Below, in pieces: positions 50,400 to 58,563 of a stretch of DNA of 64,000 nt. Location of the stretch: NCBI RefSeq assembly GCF_036246005.1, contig NZ_CP109171.1, positions 3,646,001-3,710,000 on the forward strand. The letters are read 5' to 3'. How positions within the stretch are numbered: the first letter of the stretch is position 1; each line of letters starts with the position of its first letter. The position numbers and the translations under genes were made by a program. Below the pieces are notes generated by a model. It was not told the DNA's origin. It ran no database searches and saw nothing but the letters and a program-made list of their open reading frames with translations. This DNA is from Streptomyces sp. NBC_01723. Lineage in GTDB: Bacteria; Actinomycetota; Actinomycetes; Streptomycetales; Streptomycetaceae.

Positions 50400-51077
50400 G
50401 TGATCCACGAGGTGGACGAGGTCCTCAAAACCCTCCTCAAGAGCGGGGCGATGACGGGCTCGGGCATCGACGTGGCCTTCGAGGCACCGACCCGCGACTG
50501 GGCGGCCCGGCGCAACGCCCCCGTGATCAACACGTACCTGTACGACATCCGTGAGGACGTGAACCGGCGTCAGCGCGGCCAGATGGCCGTGCGCGACGAG
50601 GACGCCATCATCATCAAGCGCCGCCAACCGCCCCGCTGGTTCCGACTGTCGTACCTGGTGACGGCCTGGACGAAGACCCCGCAGGACGAACACCGGCTGC
50701 TGTCCGCCGTGATGGCGACGCTGCTGCCGCGCGAACTGCTGCCCCCGTCCCAACTTCCCGGCTCGCTCGGCGCGCTGGGCCTGTCGGTGCCGCTCACGGT
50801 GGCCGGCATCCAGACCGAGGCCCGTTCGCTCGCCGAGATCTGGTCCGCGCTGGGCGGCGAACTCAAGCCCTCCCTGGACCTGGTGGTGACCGCGCCCTTC
50901 CCGGCCTCCCCGGAGTACGACGCCGGTCCCCCGGTCACCGAGGGCGCGACGGTCCGGGTGGGCGGCATCGAGGGCGACCCGCCCATGGCCGAGGGGCGTT
51001 CGCACCGGCCGCACCAGGTGGCCGCGGCCCGCGCCGCCCGCCGGGGCGCGCAGGACCGGGGCACGGGACGGCCGTGA
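50400..51077 (+). CDS. cis16: eCIS tail terminator/cap-like protein (DUF4255, Cis16)
   Basis: The 225-aa DUF4255 protein is a core component of contractile injection systems related to Pvc16, thought to cap the tube and sheath end. Recognisable parts are IHEVDEVLKTLLKSGAM, INTYLYDIREDVNRR, PRWFRLSYLVTAWTKTPQDEHRLLSAVMATLL and the later LAEIWSALGGELKPSLDLVVTAP. The last ~45 residues are basic and disordered. GTG 50400 follows GGGCGGGAG. Its TGA overlaps the ATPase GTG (GTGA), so the two are coupled. Confidence 0.9.
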   Translation: MIHEVDEVLKTLLKSGAMTGSGIDVAFEAPTRDWAARRNAPVINTYLYDIREDVNRRQRGQMAVRDEDAIIIKRRQPPRWFRLSYLVTAWTKTPQDEHRLLSAVMATLLPRELLPPSQLPGSLGALGLSVPLTVAGIQTEARSLAEIWSALGGELKPSLDLVVTAPFPASPEYDAGPPVTEGATVRVGGIEGDPPMAEGRSHRPHQVAAARAARRGAQDRGTGRP

Positions 51078-53119
51078 ACGCTCCCGGCACCGGCTCAGGG
51101 CCCGCCGCTCCCGGCACCGCGGCGTCCGGCCCGTACGACGATCCCGGCCGGGTGCTGTCCGCGCGGCTGGCCGGCCTGCGGGGGCCGGTGACCGCGCTGG
51201 TCGACCGGCGGGCCGGCGGCGACCCCACGGCCGACGACCCGCTGCGCGGCCTGTACCTGTCCGACGAGGCGGTCCAGCACCTGCTGGACACCTGGCCCTC
51301 CGGCGACGCGACCGGGCCGGCCGAACCGCTCCCCGCCGTCACCCCTGCGGGCCCCGGCGACCGGCTGGCGTGGCTGGCCGACCGGACGCGCCTGACCGAG
51401 CTGGACACGGCCGTCCTGCTCATCGCCCTCGCCCCGGACGTCGACCGCACCTTCGAGCCGCTCTACGGCTACCTCAACAACGACGTCAGCCGCCGCCGTG
51501 CCACCGTCAGCCTCGCCCTCGAACTGTGCGGGGTTCCCGCGCACCTGGCGGCTGCCCGCGCCCGGTTCCACGCCTCGGCCCCGCTGCGCTCCCTGGGCCT
51601 GCTGGAGGTCGAGGAGCCCGAGCGCCCCTTCCTCACCCGCACGCTGTGCGTCCCGGACCGCCTGGTCGGCCACCTGCTCGGCGACGACTCCCCCGACGCC
51701 GCGCTGCTCGGGCTGCTGTCCGCGATGCCGGAGCCGCTGCCCTCGGCCGCCCCGGCGGCCGACGTGTTCACGGACCGCCTCGCCGCCCGGCTGCGGCAGG
51801 GGCCGCTCACCGCCTACCTCCGCGAACCCCGCGAGGGCGACGGCCTGGCCGCCCTGGCGTCGGTGCTGGACGCGGCGAAGACGGAGGCGCTGCGCTTCGC
51901 CGGTCCGGAGGAACACGTCCCCGACCTGCTGCGCGAGGCCCGCCTCACCGGCCGGGCGGTCGTGGTGTCGGACCTTCCCGAGAAGCCGGGCCCCCTGGTG
52001 CGGGCGCTCACCGCGGCGACGGACGTCACGGTGCTGATGTGCGACCCGCGCCCCTACGACCCGCAGTGGACCCGCGCCGACCCGCTGGTCCTGGACGCGC
52101 CGGGCCGCCGGGCCGGTGGCGCCACCGCCTGGCGGGCCGCGCTCGGCCCGGACGCCGACGGGTTCGACCTGGCCACCGCCGTCGCCCCGTACCGCCTCGG
52201 CGGGGACCGCATCCAGCGGGCCGCGCTCACCGCGCGCGCCCTCGCCGCCTTCGACGGCCTCCCGCTGAACGCCGACCACGTCCGGCTCGCCGCCCGCCGC
52301 CAGTCCGCCTCCGGCCTGGAGAGCCACGCCCGGCGCATCCGGCCCGACGTGGACTGGGGCGACCTGGTGCTGCCGGACAGACCGCTGGTCCAGCTCCGCG
52401 AGCTGGCCCTGCGCGCCCGCCACCGCGACCGGGTGCTCGGCGACTGGCGGCTCAGCGCGGGCGGCGGGCGGGGCAGGGGCGTCCTCGGCCTGTTCGCGGG
52501 CGAGTCCGGCACCGGCAAGACGCTGTCGGCGGAGGTGGTCGCGGCCGACCTGGGCCTCGACCTCTACGTGGTCCAGCTGTCGTCGGTCGTGGACAAGTAC
52601 GTCGGCGAGACGGAGAAGAACCTCGAACGGATCTTCACGGAGGCCGACCGCACCGACGCCGTGCTGCTCTTCGACGAGGCCGACGCCGTGTTCGGCAAGC
52701 GCTCCGAGGTCAAGGACGCGCACGACAAGTACGCCAACATGGAGAGCGCCTACCTGCTCCAGCGGCTGGAGTCCTTCGACGGCATCGCCCTGCTCACCAC
52801 CAACCTGCGCGCCAACATCGACGAGGCCTTCACCCGGCGCCTGGACCTGGTGGTCGACTTCCCCTTCCCCGACCCCGAGCAGCGCCTCGCGCTGTGGCGC
52901 CACAGCCTGTCGCGGGTGCCGTCCGCCGACGGCATCGACCTGGTACCGCTGGCCCGGGAGTTCGAGCTGGCCGGCGGTTCGATCCGCAGCGCGGTGGTGA
53001 CGGCCGCGTACCTCGCCGCCGGACGCGACGACGTGGTGACGGCGGACGACCTCCTGGAGGGCGCCCGCCGCGAGTACCGCAAGGCCGGGCGGCTGGTGCC
53101 CGGCGAAGGCGGCTGGTGA
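51074..53119 (+). CDS. cis15: eCIS AAA+ ATPase (Cis15)
   Basis: The 681-aa protein matches the AAA+ ATPases conserved in eCIS loci (Pvc15/Afp15 type), considered to help assembly or recycling. The N-terminal ~430 residues form a helical, winged-helix-rich region (LTELDTAVLLIALAPDVDRTFEPLYGYLNNDV). The AAA module has Walker A FAGESGTGKT (G476-T483), Walker B VLLFDEADAVFGKRS, sensor-1 ALLTTNLRANIDEAF and arginine finger in TRRLDLVVDFPFPDPE. GTG 51074 overlaps the cis16 stop. It converges with the first lectin-like anchor gene. Confidence 0.93.
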   Translation: MNAPGTGSGPAAPGTAASGPYDDPGRVLSARLAGLRGPVTALVDRRAGGDPTADDPLRGLYLSDEAVQHLLDTWPSGDATGPAEPLPAVTPAGPGDRLAWLADRTRLTELDTAVLLIALAPDVDRTFEPLYGYLNNDVSRRRATVSLALELCGVPAHLAAARARFHASAPLRSLGLLEVEEPERPFLTRTLCVPDRLVGHLLGDDSPDAALLGLLSAMPEPLPSAAPAADVFTDRLAARLRQGPLTAYLREPREGDGLAALASVLDAAKTEALRFAGPEEHVPDLLREARLTGRAVVVSDLPEKPGPLVRALTAATDVTVLMCDPRPYDPQWTRADPLVLDAPGRRAGGATAWRAALGPDADGFDLATAVAPYRLGGDRIQRAALTARALAAFDGLPLNADHVRLAARRQSASGLESHARRIRPDVDWGDLVLPDRPLVQLRELALRARHRDRVLGDWRLSAGGGRGRGVLGLFAGESGTGKTLSAEVVAADLGLDLYVVQLSSVVDKYVGETEKNLERIFTEADRTDAVLLFDEADAVFGKRSEVKDAHDKYANMESAYLLQRLESFDGIALLTTNLRANIDEAFTRRLDLVVDFPFPDPEQRLALWRHSLSRVPSADGIDLVPLAREFELAGGSIRSAVVTAAYLAAGRDDVVTADDLLEGARREYRKAGRLVPGEGGW

Positions 53120-53138
53120 ACCGGTAGGACCGGTTCCC

Positions 53139-54599
53139 TCATTCCTTCTTGGGATGGACGATCCGCCACTCCTGGTCGTCGATGTTGGTGCAGTCGGAGA
53201 TGTTCAGCTTGGCGTCGAGCCCGCCGGTCCCGTTGCCCTCCACGTTCAGGCACTTGTGGTTGCTGGCGTAGTTGCGGATCCAGTAGTCGCCGCTCTCCTG
53301 CTTGTCGATCCACCAGAGCTGGTTGTCCGCCTTGGTCCCGTCGCAGTGGAACTCGGTGACGGGCGTCCCCACCGCGGCACCGCCGTACCAGGGGAGGTCC
53401 ATGCAGAGCTTGTCCTTGGTGTTGCGGATCTGGAAGAGCTGGACTCCCTCGGGGCCGCCCTTCGCGTACCGCACCTCCAGGTTCCACATCTGGTTGTCCT
53501 CGTCGCCCGGGATGCACATCGACTGCTGTACGGGGTCGTCGGGCTTGCCCTTCTCGCGTCCGACGAGTTCGGCGCACATCTTGGTCGTGGTGTTGTAGAG
53601 CATCACGTTCTTGGCGGGCAGCAAGGGCTTCGGCTTGGGCTTGGGCTTCGGCTTCGGCTTCGGCTTGGGCTTCGGCTCTCCGCCGCCGTCGCCCCCTCCG
53701 CCGCCGGCGTCCTTGTCGATCGCCGGCTCCATGGAGGGCTGCGGTGCCGGCTCCACGGCGGGGGCGGAGGGTGCGGTGCTGGGGAGGGTCTCGGGGGTGG
53801 CGGAGGGGCTGGGGGCGAGGGCCGCGCCGGCCTGCTCCGTCTGCTCGGTGGCCTTCGAGGAGACCTGCGGCTTGTAAGCGATCCAGATCATCACGAACGC
53901 CAGCGCCAACGCCAAAAAGATCCCGAAGAACGTCGCCAGCCAACGCGGAAGAAACCCCCGCTGGACATACGTCCCCTCCACCTCCGTCGGATCCACACCG
54001 GAACGCTTCACCGACAACGTGTACGGACGCTCCTCCTTCGAACCGAACCAGATCACCTGCCGCGGCTTCAGCGTCGTCTCCACGAACGCCGCCCGACCCG
54101 GCTCGATCTGCACATTCCCCGGACGAACCTCGTACGACAGATGATCCCCGGTATCACTCCCCGCGACCGACGCCGTCACCTTCGTATTACCGACGTTGTC
54201 CACCGCCAGCCGCGGACGCCCCCGAAAACGACCCTTCACCGTCGGCGGCACCAACTCCGCACGCACCTCGGTAAAAGCCGTGATCGTCAGATTCCCCTCA
54301 GGAACCGTCACCGCATCCGGATGCTCCGTCGGCGTAATCCGCACCGCATACGGATTCGGCCCCGCCACCGCATCCGACGTCCGCGGCGGAGCAAACGTCA
54401 ACTCCACCGTCCCCGTCGTCCCCGGATACAACCGCAACGTCTGCGGCTCCACCGACACCCACGGCGACACATCCCCCACCGGCTCGAACCGGTACTCATC
54501 CACCACATCACCGGTATTACGCACTCGCAGCCGCACACGCGTACTGCTGCCGGGGTCCACAGTCGCGGACGCGGGCTCCAGGGAAGTCCACAGGCTCAC
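53139..54599 (-). CDS. eCIS-associated membrane anchor with C-terminal ricin-type lectin, paralogue 1
   Basis: The 486-aa protein has an immunoglobulin-like N-terminal half (residues 1-219, no signal peptide), one transmembrane helix (about 220-242, WLATFFGIFLALALAFVMIWI) and a Pro/Ser/Thr linker. An (KP)8 stretch at about 310-325 follows, then a C-terminal beta-trefoil with three QxW-type repeats (NQMWNLE, NQLWWID, QEWRIV). Basic residues before the helix predict N-in, C-out, putting the lectin outside. Residues 1-276 are nearly identical to those of the next two genes. Similar genes in S. coelicolor are labelled 'hydrolytic protein' (from memory), but no hydrolase motif is visible. It ends 20 bp from the ATPase stop. 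Confidence 0.85.
   Translation of the reverse strand: MSLWTSLEPASATVDPGSSTRVRLRVRNTGDVVDEYRFEPVGDVSPWVSVEPQTLRLYPGTTGTVELTFAPPRTSDAVAGPNPYAVRITPTEHPDAVTVPEGNLTITAFTEVRAELVPPTVKGRFRGRPRLAVDNVGNTKVTASVAGSDTGDHLSYEVRPGNVQIEPGRAAFVETTLKPRQVIWFGSKEERPYTLSVKRSGVDPTEVEGTYVQRGFLPRWLATFFGIFLALALAFVMIWIAYKPQVSSKATEQTEQAGAALAPSPSATPETLPSTAPSAPAVEPAPQPSMEPAIDKDAGGGGGDGGGEPKPKPKPKPKPKPKPKPLLPAKNVMLYNTTTKMCAELVGREKGKPDDPVQQSMCIPGDEDNQMWNLEVRYAKGGPEGVQLFQIRNTKDKLCMDLPWYGGAAVGTPVTEFHCDGTKADNQLWWIDKQESGDYWIRNYASNHKCLNVEGNGTGGLDAKLNISDCTNIDDQEWRIVHPKKE
53756..54599 (-). repeat. Near-identical N-terminal module, copy 1 of 3
   Basis: This 844-bp segment aligns without gaps to 56781-57624 and, except for its inner end, to 55283-56126. 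Between about 53881 and 54469 I saw no difference from copy 2. Codon use (many GAT, AAT, TTT, GGT, CGT and G-ending codons) differs from the C-rich lectin half of the same gene. Confidence 0.85.
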
Positions 54600-54698
54600 G
54601 TGGCGAGGCTAGAGGTGAACTCACGGCACGTCAGCGGAAGTCGGGGCAAGGTTGCCTGTCCAGCGGTACCTGGCGAGAGGGCCTCGCGGCCCTCCCCG

Positions 54699-56126
54699 TC
54701 AGTCCTTGTTGGGGTGGATGATCTTCCACTCCTGGTCGTCGGTGTTGGTGCAGTCGGAGATGTTGAGCGGGGTCTCCGTGCCGCCGTTCTGGCCCTTCAC
54801 GTTCAGGCACTTGTGGTTGCTGGCGTAGTTGCGGATCCAGTAGTCGCCGCTCTCCTGCTTCTGGATCCACCAGAGCTGGTTGTCGGCCAGCGTGCCGTCG
54901 CAGTGGAACTCACCGATGCCGGTACCGACGGGGCGCCCGTCGTACTCGCCGAGGTCCATGCAGAACTTGTCGGTGACGTTGCGGATCTGGAAGAGCGGGA
55001 CCCCACCGGGGCCGCCCTTCGGGTACTTCACCTCGAGGTTCCAGTACTGGTTGTCGCCCTCTTCGTGGCAGTTGGCCTGCTGGACGATCCCGTTGATCTG
55101 GCCCTTCTCCCGCCCAGGGACGTCGGCGCACATCTTGGTGGTGGCGTTGCGCAGCATGACGTTCATGGCGGGCACGACGGGCTTCGGCTTCGGGGGCGCG
55201 GGCTTGTCGTCCCCGCCGCCACCACCGCCACCGCCGCCGCCGTCGTTGTCGGGCTCCTCGGAGACCTGTGGCTCGGCTTCGGCCTCCGGCGACTCGGCTG
55301 CGGTGCTGGGGAGGGTCTCGGGGGTGGCGGAGGGGCTGGGGGCGAGGGCCGCGCCGGCCTGCTCGGTCTGCTCGGTGGCCTTCGAGGAGACCTGCGGCTT
55401 GTAGGCGATCCAGATCATCACGAACGCCAGCGCCAACGCCAAAAAGATCCCGAAGAACGTCGCCAGCCAACGCGGAAGAAACCCCCGCTGGACATACGTC
55501 CCCTCCACCTCCGTCGGATCCACACCGGAACGCTTCACCGACAACGTGTACGGACGCTCCTCCTTCGAACCGAACCAGATCACCTGCCGCGGCTTCAGCG
55601 TCGTCTCCACGAACGCCGCCCGACCCGGCTCGATCTGCACATTCCCCGGACGAACCTCGTACGACAGATGATCCCCGGTATCACTCCCCGCGACCGACGC
55701 CGTCACCTTCGTATTACCGACGTTGTCCACCGCCAGCCGCGGACGCCCCCGAAAACGACCCTTCACCGTCGGCGGCACCAACTCCGCACGCACCTCGGTA
55801 AAAGCCGTGATCGTCAGATTCCCCTCAGGAACCGTCACCGCATCCGGATGCTCCGTCGGCGTAATCCGCACCGCATACGGATTCGGCCCCGCCACCGCAT
55901 CCGACGTCCGCGGCGGAGCAAACGTCAACTCCACCGTCCCCGTCGTCCCCGGATACAACCGCAACGTCTGCGGCTCCACCGTCGTCCACGGCGACACATC
56001 CCCCACCGGCTCGAACCGGTACTCATCCACCACATCACCGGTATTACGCACCCGGAGCCGCACACGCGTACTGCTGCCGGGGTCGACGGTGGCGGACGCG
56101 GGCTCGAGGGAAGTCCAAAGGCTCAC
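54699..56126 (-). CDS. eCIS-associated membrane anchor with C-terminal ricin-type lectin, paralogue 2
   Basis: The 475-aa protein has the same layout as paralogue 1: Ig-like N-terminal half, transmembrane helix at 220-242, acidic/Gly-rich linker without the KP repeat, and a ricin-type beta-trefoil with NQYWNLE, NQLWWIQ and QEWKII. The lectin domains of paralogues 1 and 2 are clearly related but only moderately alike, unlike the almost identical N-terminal halves. One visible N-terminal change is SPWTTVEP in place of SPWVSVEP. About 100 bp separates it from paralogue 1, short enough for co-transcription. Confidence 0.85.
   Translation of the reverse strand: MSLWTSLEPASATVDPGSSTRVRLRVRNTGDVVDEYRFEPVGDVSPWTTVEPQTLRLYPGTTGTVELTFAPPRTSDAVAGPNPYAVRITPTEHPDAVTVPEGNLTITAFTEVRAELVPPTVKGRFRGRPRLAVDNVGNTKVTASVAGSDTGDHLSYEVRPGNVQIEPGRAAFVETTLKPRQVIWFGSKEERPYTLSVKRSGVDPTEVEGTYVQRGFLPRWLATFFGIFLALALAFVMIWIAYKPQVSSKATEQTEQAGAALAPSPSATPETLPSTAAESPEAEAEPQVSEEPDNDGGGGGGGGGGDDKPAPPKPKPVVPAMNVMLRNATTKMCADVPGREKGQINGIVQQANCHEEGDNQYWNLEVKYPKGGPGGVPLFQIRNVTDKFCMDLGEYDGRPVGTGIGEFHCDGTLADNQLWWIQKQESGDYWIRNYASNHKCLNVKGQNGGTETPLNISDCTNTDDQEWKIIHPNKD
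55298..56126 (-). repeat. Near-identical N-terminal module, copy 2 of 3
   Basis: Second copy of the shared module, offset from copy 1 by exactly 1527 bp. The outer ~60 bp (gene start) differ from copies 1 and 3 at several third positions, while copies 1 and 3 are identical there. This patchwork suggests gene conversion tracts with different end points. Confidence 0.85.
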
Positions 56127-56199
56127 GCCTCGACGCTACGTGAGCCCCGTCGTGACGTCAGGAAGCCTGCGGGCAGACCGAACTGCCCCGCCGGTCGAC

Positions 56200-57624
56200 T
56201 CACACGGTGATCCGGACCGCCTCCAGCTGGAGCCGCTGGTCCATGGGGCTGCCGAAGTAGCGCCAGTTGCCGGCCTCGGTGCAGCCCTGCTTCTGCCAGC
56301 CCTTGTCCTTGACGTGGGTGTTGGGGCAGACGATGCCCTCCGTCGTCTTGAGGGTGAACCCCTCCAGCGGCGAGACCGCCTCCTTGGAGCTGCCGAGGTA
56401 CATGTCGACGCCGTCGCCCTCGCTCTCCCACTTGTCGCCGGTCAGCCAGCCCTCGACGACGTGTGCTCCGTTGCCGGAGACACCCTTCGTGCCGGACACG
56501 GCGATGTTGAGCACCTTGATCGGCAGGTTCTTGCCGACCGTGCCGGCCTCGGCGCCGTCGCACACCGGCTGCTGCCAGCCCTTGTCGGCCACGTAGGCGC
56601 GGTAGCAGATGTGCCGGCCGTCGCTGCGTGCGGCGAGCTCCTTGACCGCCGTGGCCGCGGTGCGCACCGGCGGCTTGGGCTTCTTCGTCGGCGGCTTGGA
56701 CTCCCCGCCGCCACCTCCGCCGCCACCACCGGCGCCGTCGTCCTTCGGTTCCGGCGCGGCGGGCTGCACCGCGGGGGTTTCGGCGGGGGCGGAGGGTGCG
56801 GTGCTGGGGAGGGTCTCGGGGGTGGCGGAGGGGCTGGGGGCGAGGGCCGCGCCGGCCTGCTCCGTCTGCTCGGTGGCCTTCGAGGAAACCTGCGGCTTGT
56901 AAGCGATCCAGATCATCACGAACGCCAGCGCCAACGCCAAAAAGATCCCGAAGAACGTCGCCAGCCAGCGCGGAAGAAACCCCCGCTGGACATACGTCCC
57001 CTCCACCTCCGTCGGATCCACACCGGAGCGCTTCACCGACAACGTGTACGGACGCTCCTCCTTCGAACCGAACCAGATCACCTGCCGCGGCTTCAGCGTC
57101 GTCTCCACGAACGCCGCCCGACCCGGCTCGATCTGCACATTCCCCGGACGAACCTCGTACGACAGATGATCCCCGGTATCACTCCCCGCGACCGACGCCG
57201 TCACCTTCGTATTACCGACGTTGTCCACCGCCAGCCGCGGACGCCCCCGAAAACGACCCTTCACCGTCGGCGGCACCAACTCCGCACGCACCTCGGTAAA
57301 AGCCGTGATCGTCAGATTCCCCTCAGGAACCGTCACCGCATCCGGATGCTCCGTCGGCGTAATCCGCACCGCATACGGATTCGGCCCCGCCACCGCATCC
57401 GACGTCCGCGGCGGAGCAAACGTCAACTCCACCGTCCCCGTCGTCCCCGGATACAACCGCAACGTCTGCGGCTCCACCGACACCCACGGCGACACATCCC
57501 CCACCGGCTCGAACCGGTACTCATCCACCACATCACCGGTATTACGCACTCGCAGCCGCACACGCGTACTGCTGCCGGGGTCCACAGTCGCGGACGCGGG
57601 CTCCAGGGAAGTCCACAGGCTCAC
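56200..57624 (-). CDS. eCIS-associated membrane anchor with C-terminal ChW-like repeats, paralogue 3
   Basis: The 474-aa protein shares residues 1-276 with the other two anchors but has a different C-terminal domain. After a Gly-rich linker come two repeats resembling clostridial hydrophobic (ChW) repeats: CYRAYVADKGWQQPVCDG with AGTVGKNLPIKVLNIAVSG, and CPNTHVKDKGWQKQGCTEAG with QRLQLEAVRITV. Between them lies GWLTGDKWESEGDGVDMYLG. ChW-type domains bind cell surfaces or proteins. Swapping the outer domain while keeping the inner half suggests target diversification. It is upstream of paralogue 2, with a 73-bp gap. Confidence 0.83.
   Translation of the reverse strand: MSLWTSLEPASATVDPGSSTRVRLRVRNTGDVVDEYRFEPVGDVSPWVSVEPQTLRLYPGTTGTVELTFAPPRTSDAVAGPNPYAVRITPTEHPDAVTVPEGNLTITAFTEVRAELVPPTVKGRFRGRPRLAVDNVGNTKVTASVAGSDTGDHLSYEVRPGNVQIEPGRAAFVETTLKPRQVIWFGSKEERPYTLSVKRSGVDPTEVEGTYVQRGFLPRWLATFFGIFLALALAFVMIWIAYKPQVSSKATEQTEQAGAALAPSPSATPETLPSTAPSAPAETPAVQPAAPEPKDDGAGGGGGGGGGESKPPTKKPKPPVRTAATAVKELAARSDGRHICYRAYVADKGWQQPVCDGAEAGTVGKNLPIKVLNIAVSGTKGVSGNGAHVVEGWLTGDKWESEGDGVDMYLGSSKEAVSPLEGFTLKTTEGIVCPNTHVKDKGWQKQGCTEAGNWRYFGSPMDQRLQLEAVRITV
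56781..57624 (-). repeat. Near-identical N-terminal module, copy 3 of 3
   Basis: Third copy, same 844-bp length as copy 1 and identical to it over the first ~130 bp from the gene start. A few scattered third-position changes (for example in the TM-proximal CGCTGG codons and a GAG codon) distinguish it from copies 1 and 2. Confidence 0.85.
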
Positions 57625-57714
57625 GGCGCAAAAATACGAAATGGACGACAGGCTGTCAGGGTCCTTCGGGGCAAGGCGGGTTGCCCCAGGACACCCTGTT
57701 CACCGCGAGAGAGA

Positions 57715-58365
57715 CTAGGCCTCGTCGTCCGGCCGGTCCTTGGCCGCGCGCTGGGCGATGGACGGTGCCACCTTGGCGCCCGCGCCGAAGGCGTTCCCGT
57801 TGATGCCGGCGGTGACCTCGGAGTCCTGGTTCGGGTTGGTCACGGCCTGTCCGGCGCCGTTGTCGACGCCGGTCTCGGTCTTGCCCTCCTGGTTGTTCCT
57901 GACGTGGTCCAGCTCGTGGCCGATGAGGTCCTTGCGGCCGGACGCCCCGGCGCCGAGGAAGATGTCCGTGCCGATCGTCATGGCCTCGGCGCCCATGGCC
58001 GCGGTCGCGCGGTGAACCGTCGGGTTGTCGTGGATCCGGGCGGTGGGGAACTTGGTCTGGTAGAACGACTCGGCCTCATTGCGCAGGGACCCGGAGAGCG
58101 GGCTGCCCGGGGTGGACTTGGCCGCGTTCAGCAGCTCCACCTGGCCCTCGGGGCTGCTGTCCTCATAGCCGCCGTGCCCGCAGCCGGCGCCGTGCTGGTG
58201 CTGCTCCGGGTCGAAGCGGCGCTGCACGACCTGGCTCACCGCCGCGTTCCCAGCCTGGTGCTGGAGGGCCAGCATCCGGTCGGCCGTGGCGCCCAGCGGC
58301 GTGGCGCGGCGGGCCGGGTTCTTCTCGCCGGCCTGCTGGTCAGCCTGGTTCTCGTGTGCGCGCAC
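57715..58365 (-). CDS. DUF4157-type HELDH metallopeptidase-like eCIS-associated protein
   Basis: The 216-aa protein has an N-terminal disordered segment, a short motif LQHQAGNAAVSQVVQR (residues 34-49) shared with the next gene, and a central domain with the zinc-peptidase signature IGHELDHV (H150-E151-x2-H154). Before it are FYQTKFPTARIHDNPTVHRAT and AMTIGTDIFLGAGA, typical of DUF4157 proteins, which frequently accompany eCIS loci. It may process or be delivered as cargo. A His/Cys cluster (HQHGAGCGHGG) lies at about residues 56-66. GTG/ATG choice: ATG 58363-58365. It is about 90 bp upstream of paralogue 3, all on the minus strand. Confidence 0.83.
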   Translation of the reverse strand: MRAHENQADQQAGEKNPARRATPLGATADRMLALQHQAGNAAVSQVVQRRFDPEQHQHGAGCGHGGYEDSSPEGQVELLNAAKSTPGSPLSGSLRNEAESFYQTKFPTARIHDNPTVHRATAAMGAEAMTIGTDIFLGAGASGRKDLIGHELDHVRNNQEGKTETGVDNGAGQAVTNPNQDSEVTAGINGNAFGAGAKVAPSIAQRAAKDRPDDEA

Positions 58366-58511
58366 GACGCTCCCTCGGCAGATGGTGGTTCCGGCACATG
58401 GCTACGGGACTCTCGCAGGTCTACCCGGGCCGGCCCGCCCGGCGCAACGGCCGCGAGGGCAGGCCCGGGGGCAGGCCGGCCGTCCGGCGACGGCTCAGGC
58501 GGACGCGCTCG

Positions 58512-58560
58512 GCCGGGCGCGGCAGCCGGGCGCGGCAGCCGGGCGCGGCAGCCGGGCGCG
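58512..58560. repeat. 13-bp tandem repeat (3.8 copies)
   Basis: The unit GCCGGGCGCGGCA occurs three times perfectly (58512, 58525, 58538), followed by a partial fourth copy (58551-58560). It lies in the gap between the coiled-coil gene stop and the DUF4157 gene. Each unit can form a small GC hairpin. Confidence 0.85.
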
Positions 58561-58563
58561 CGC

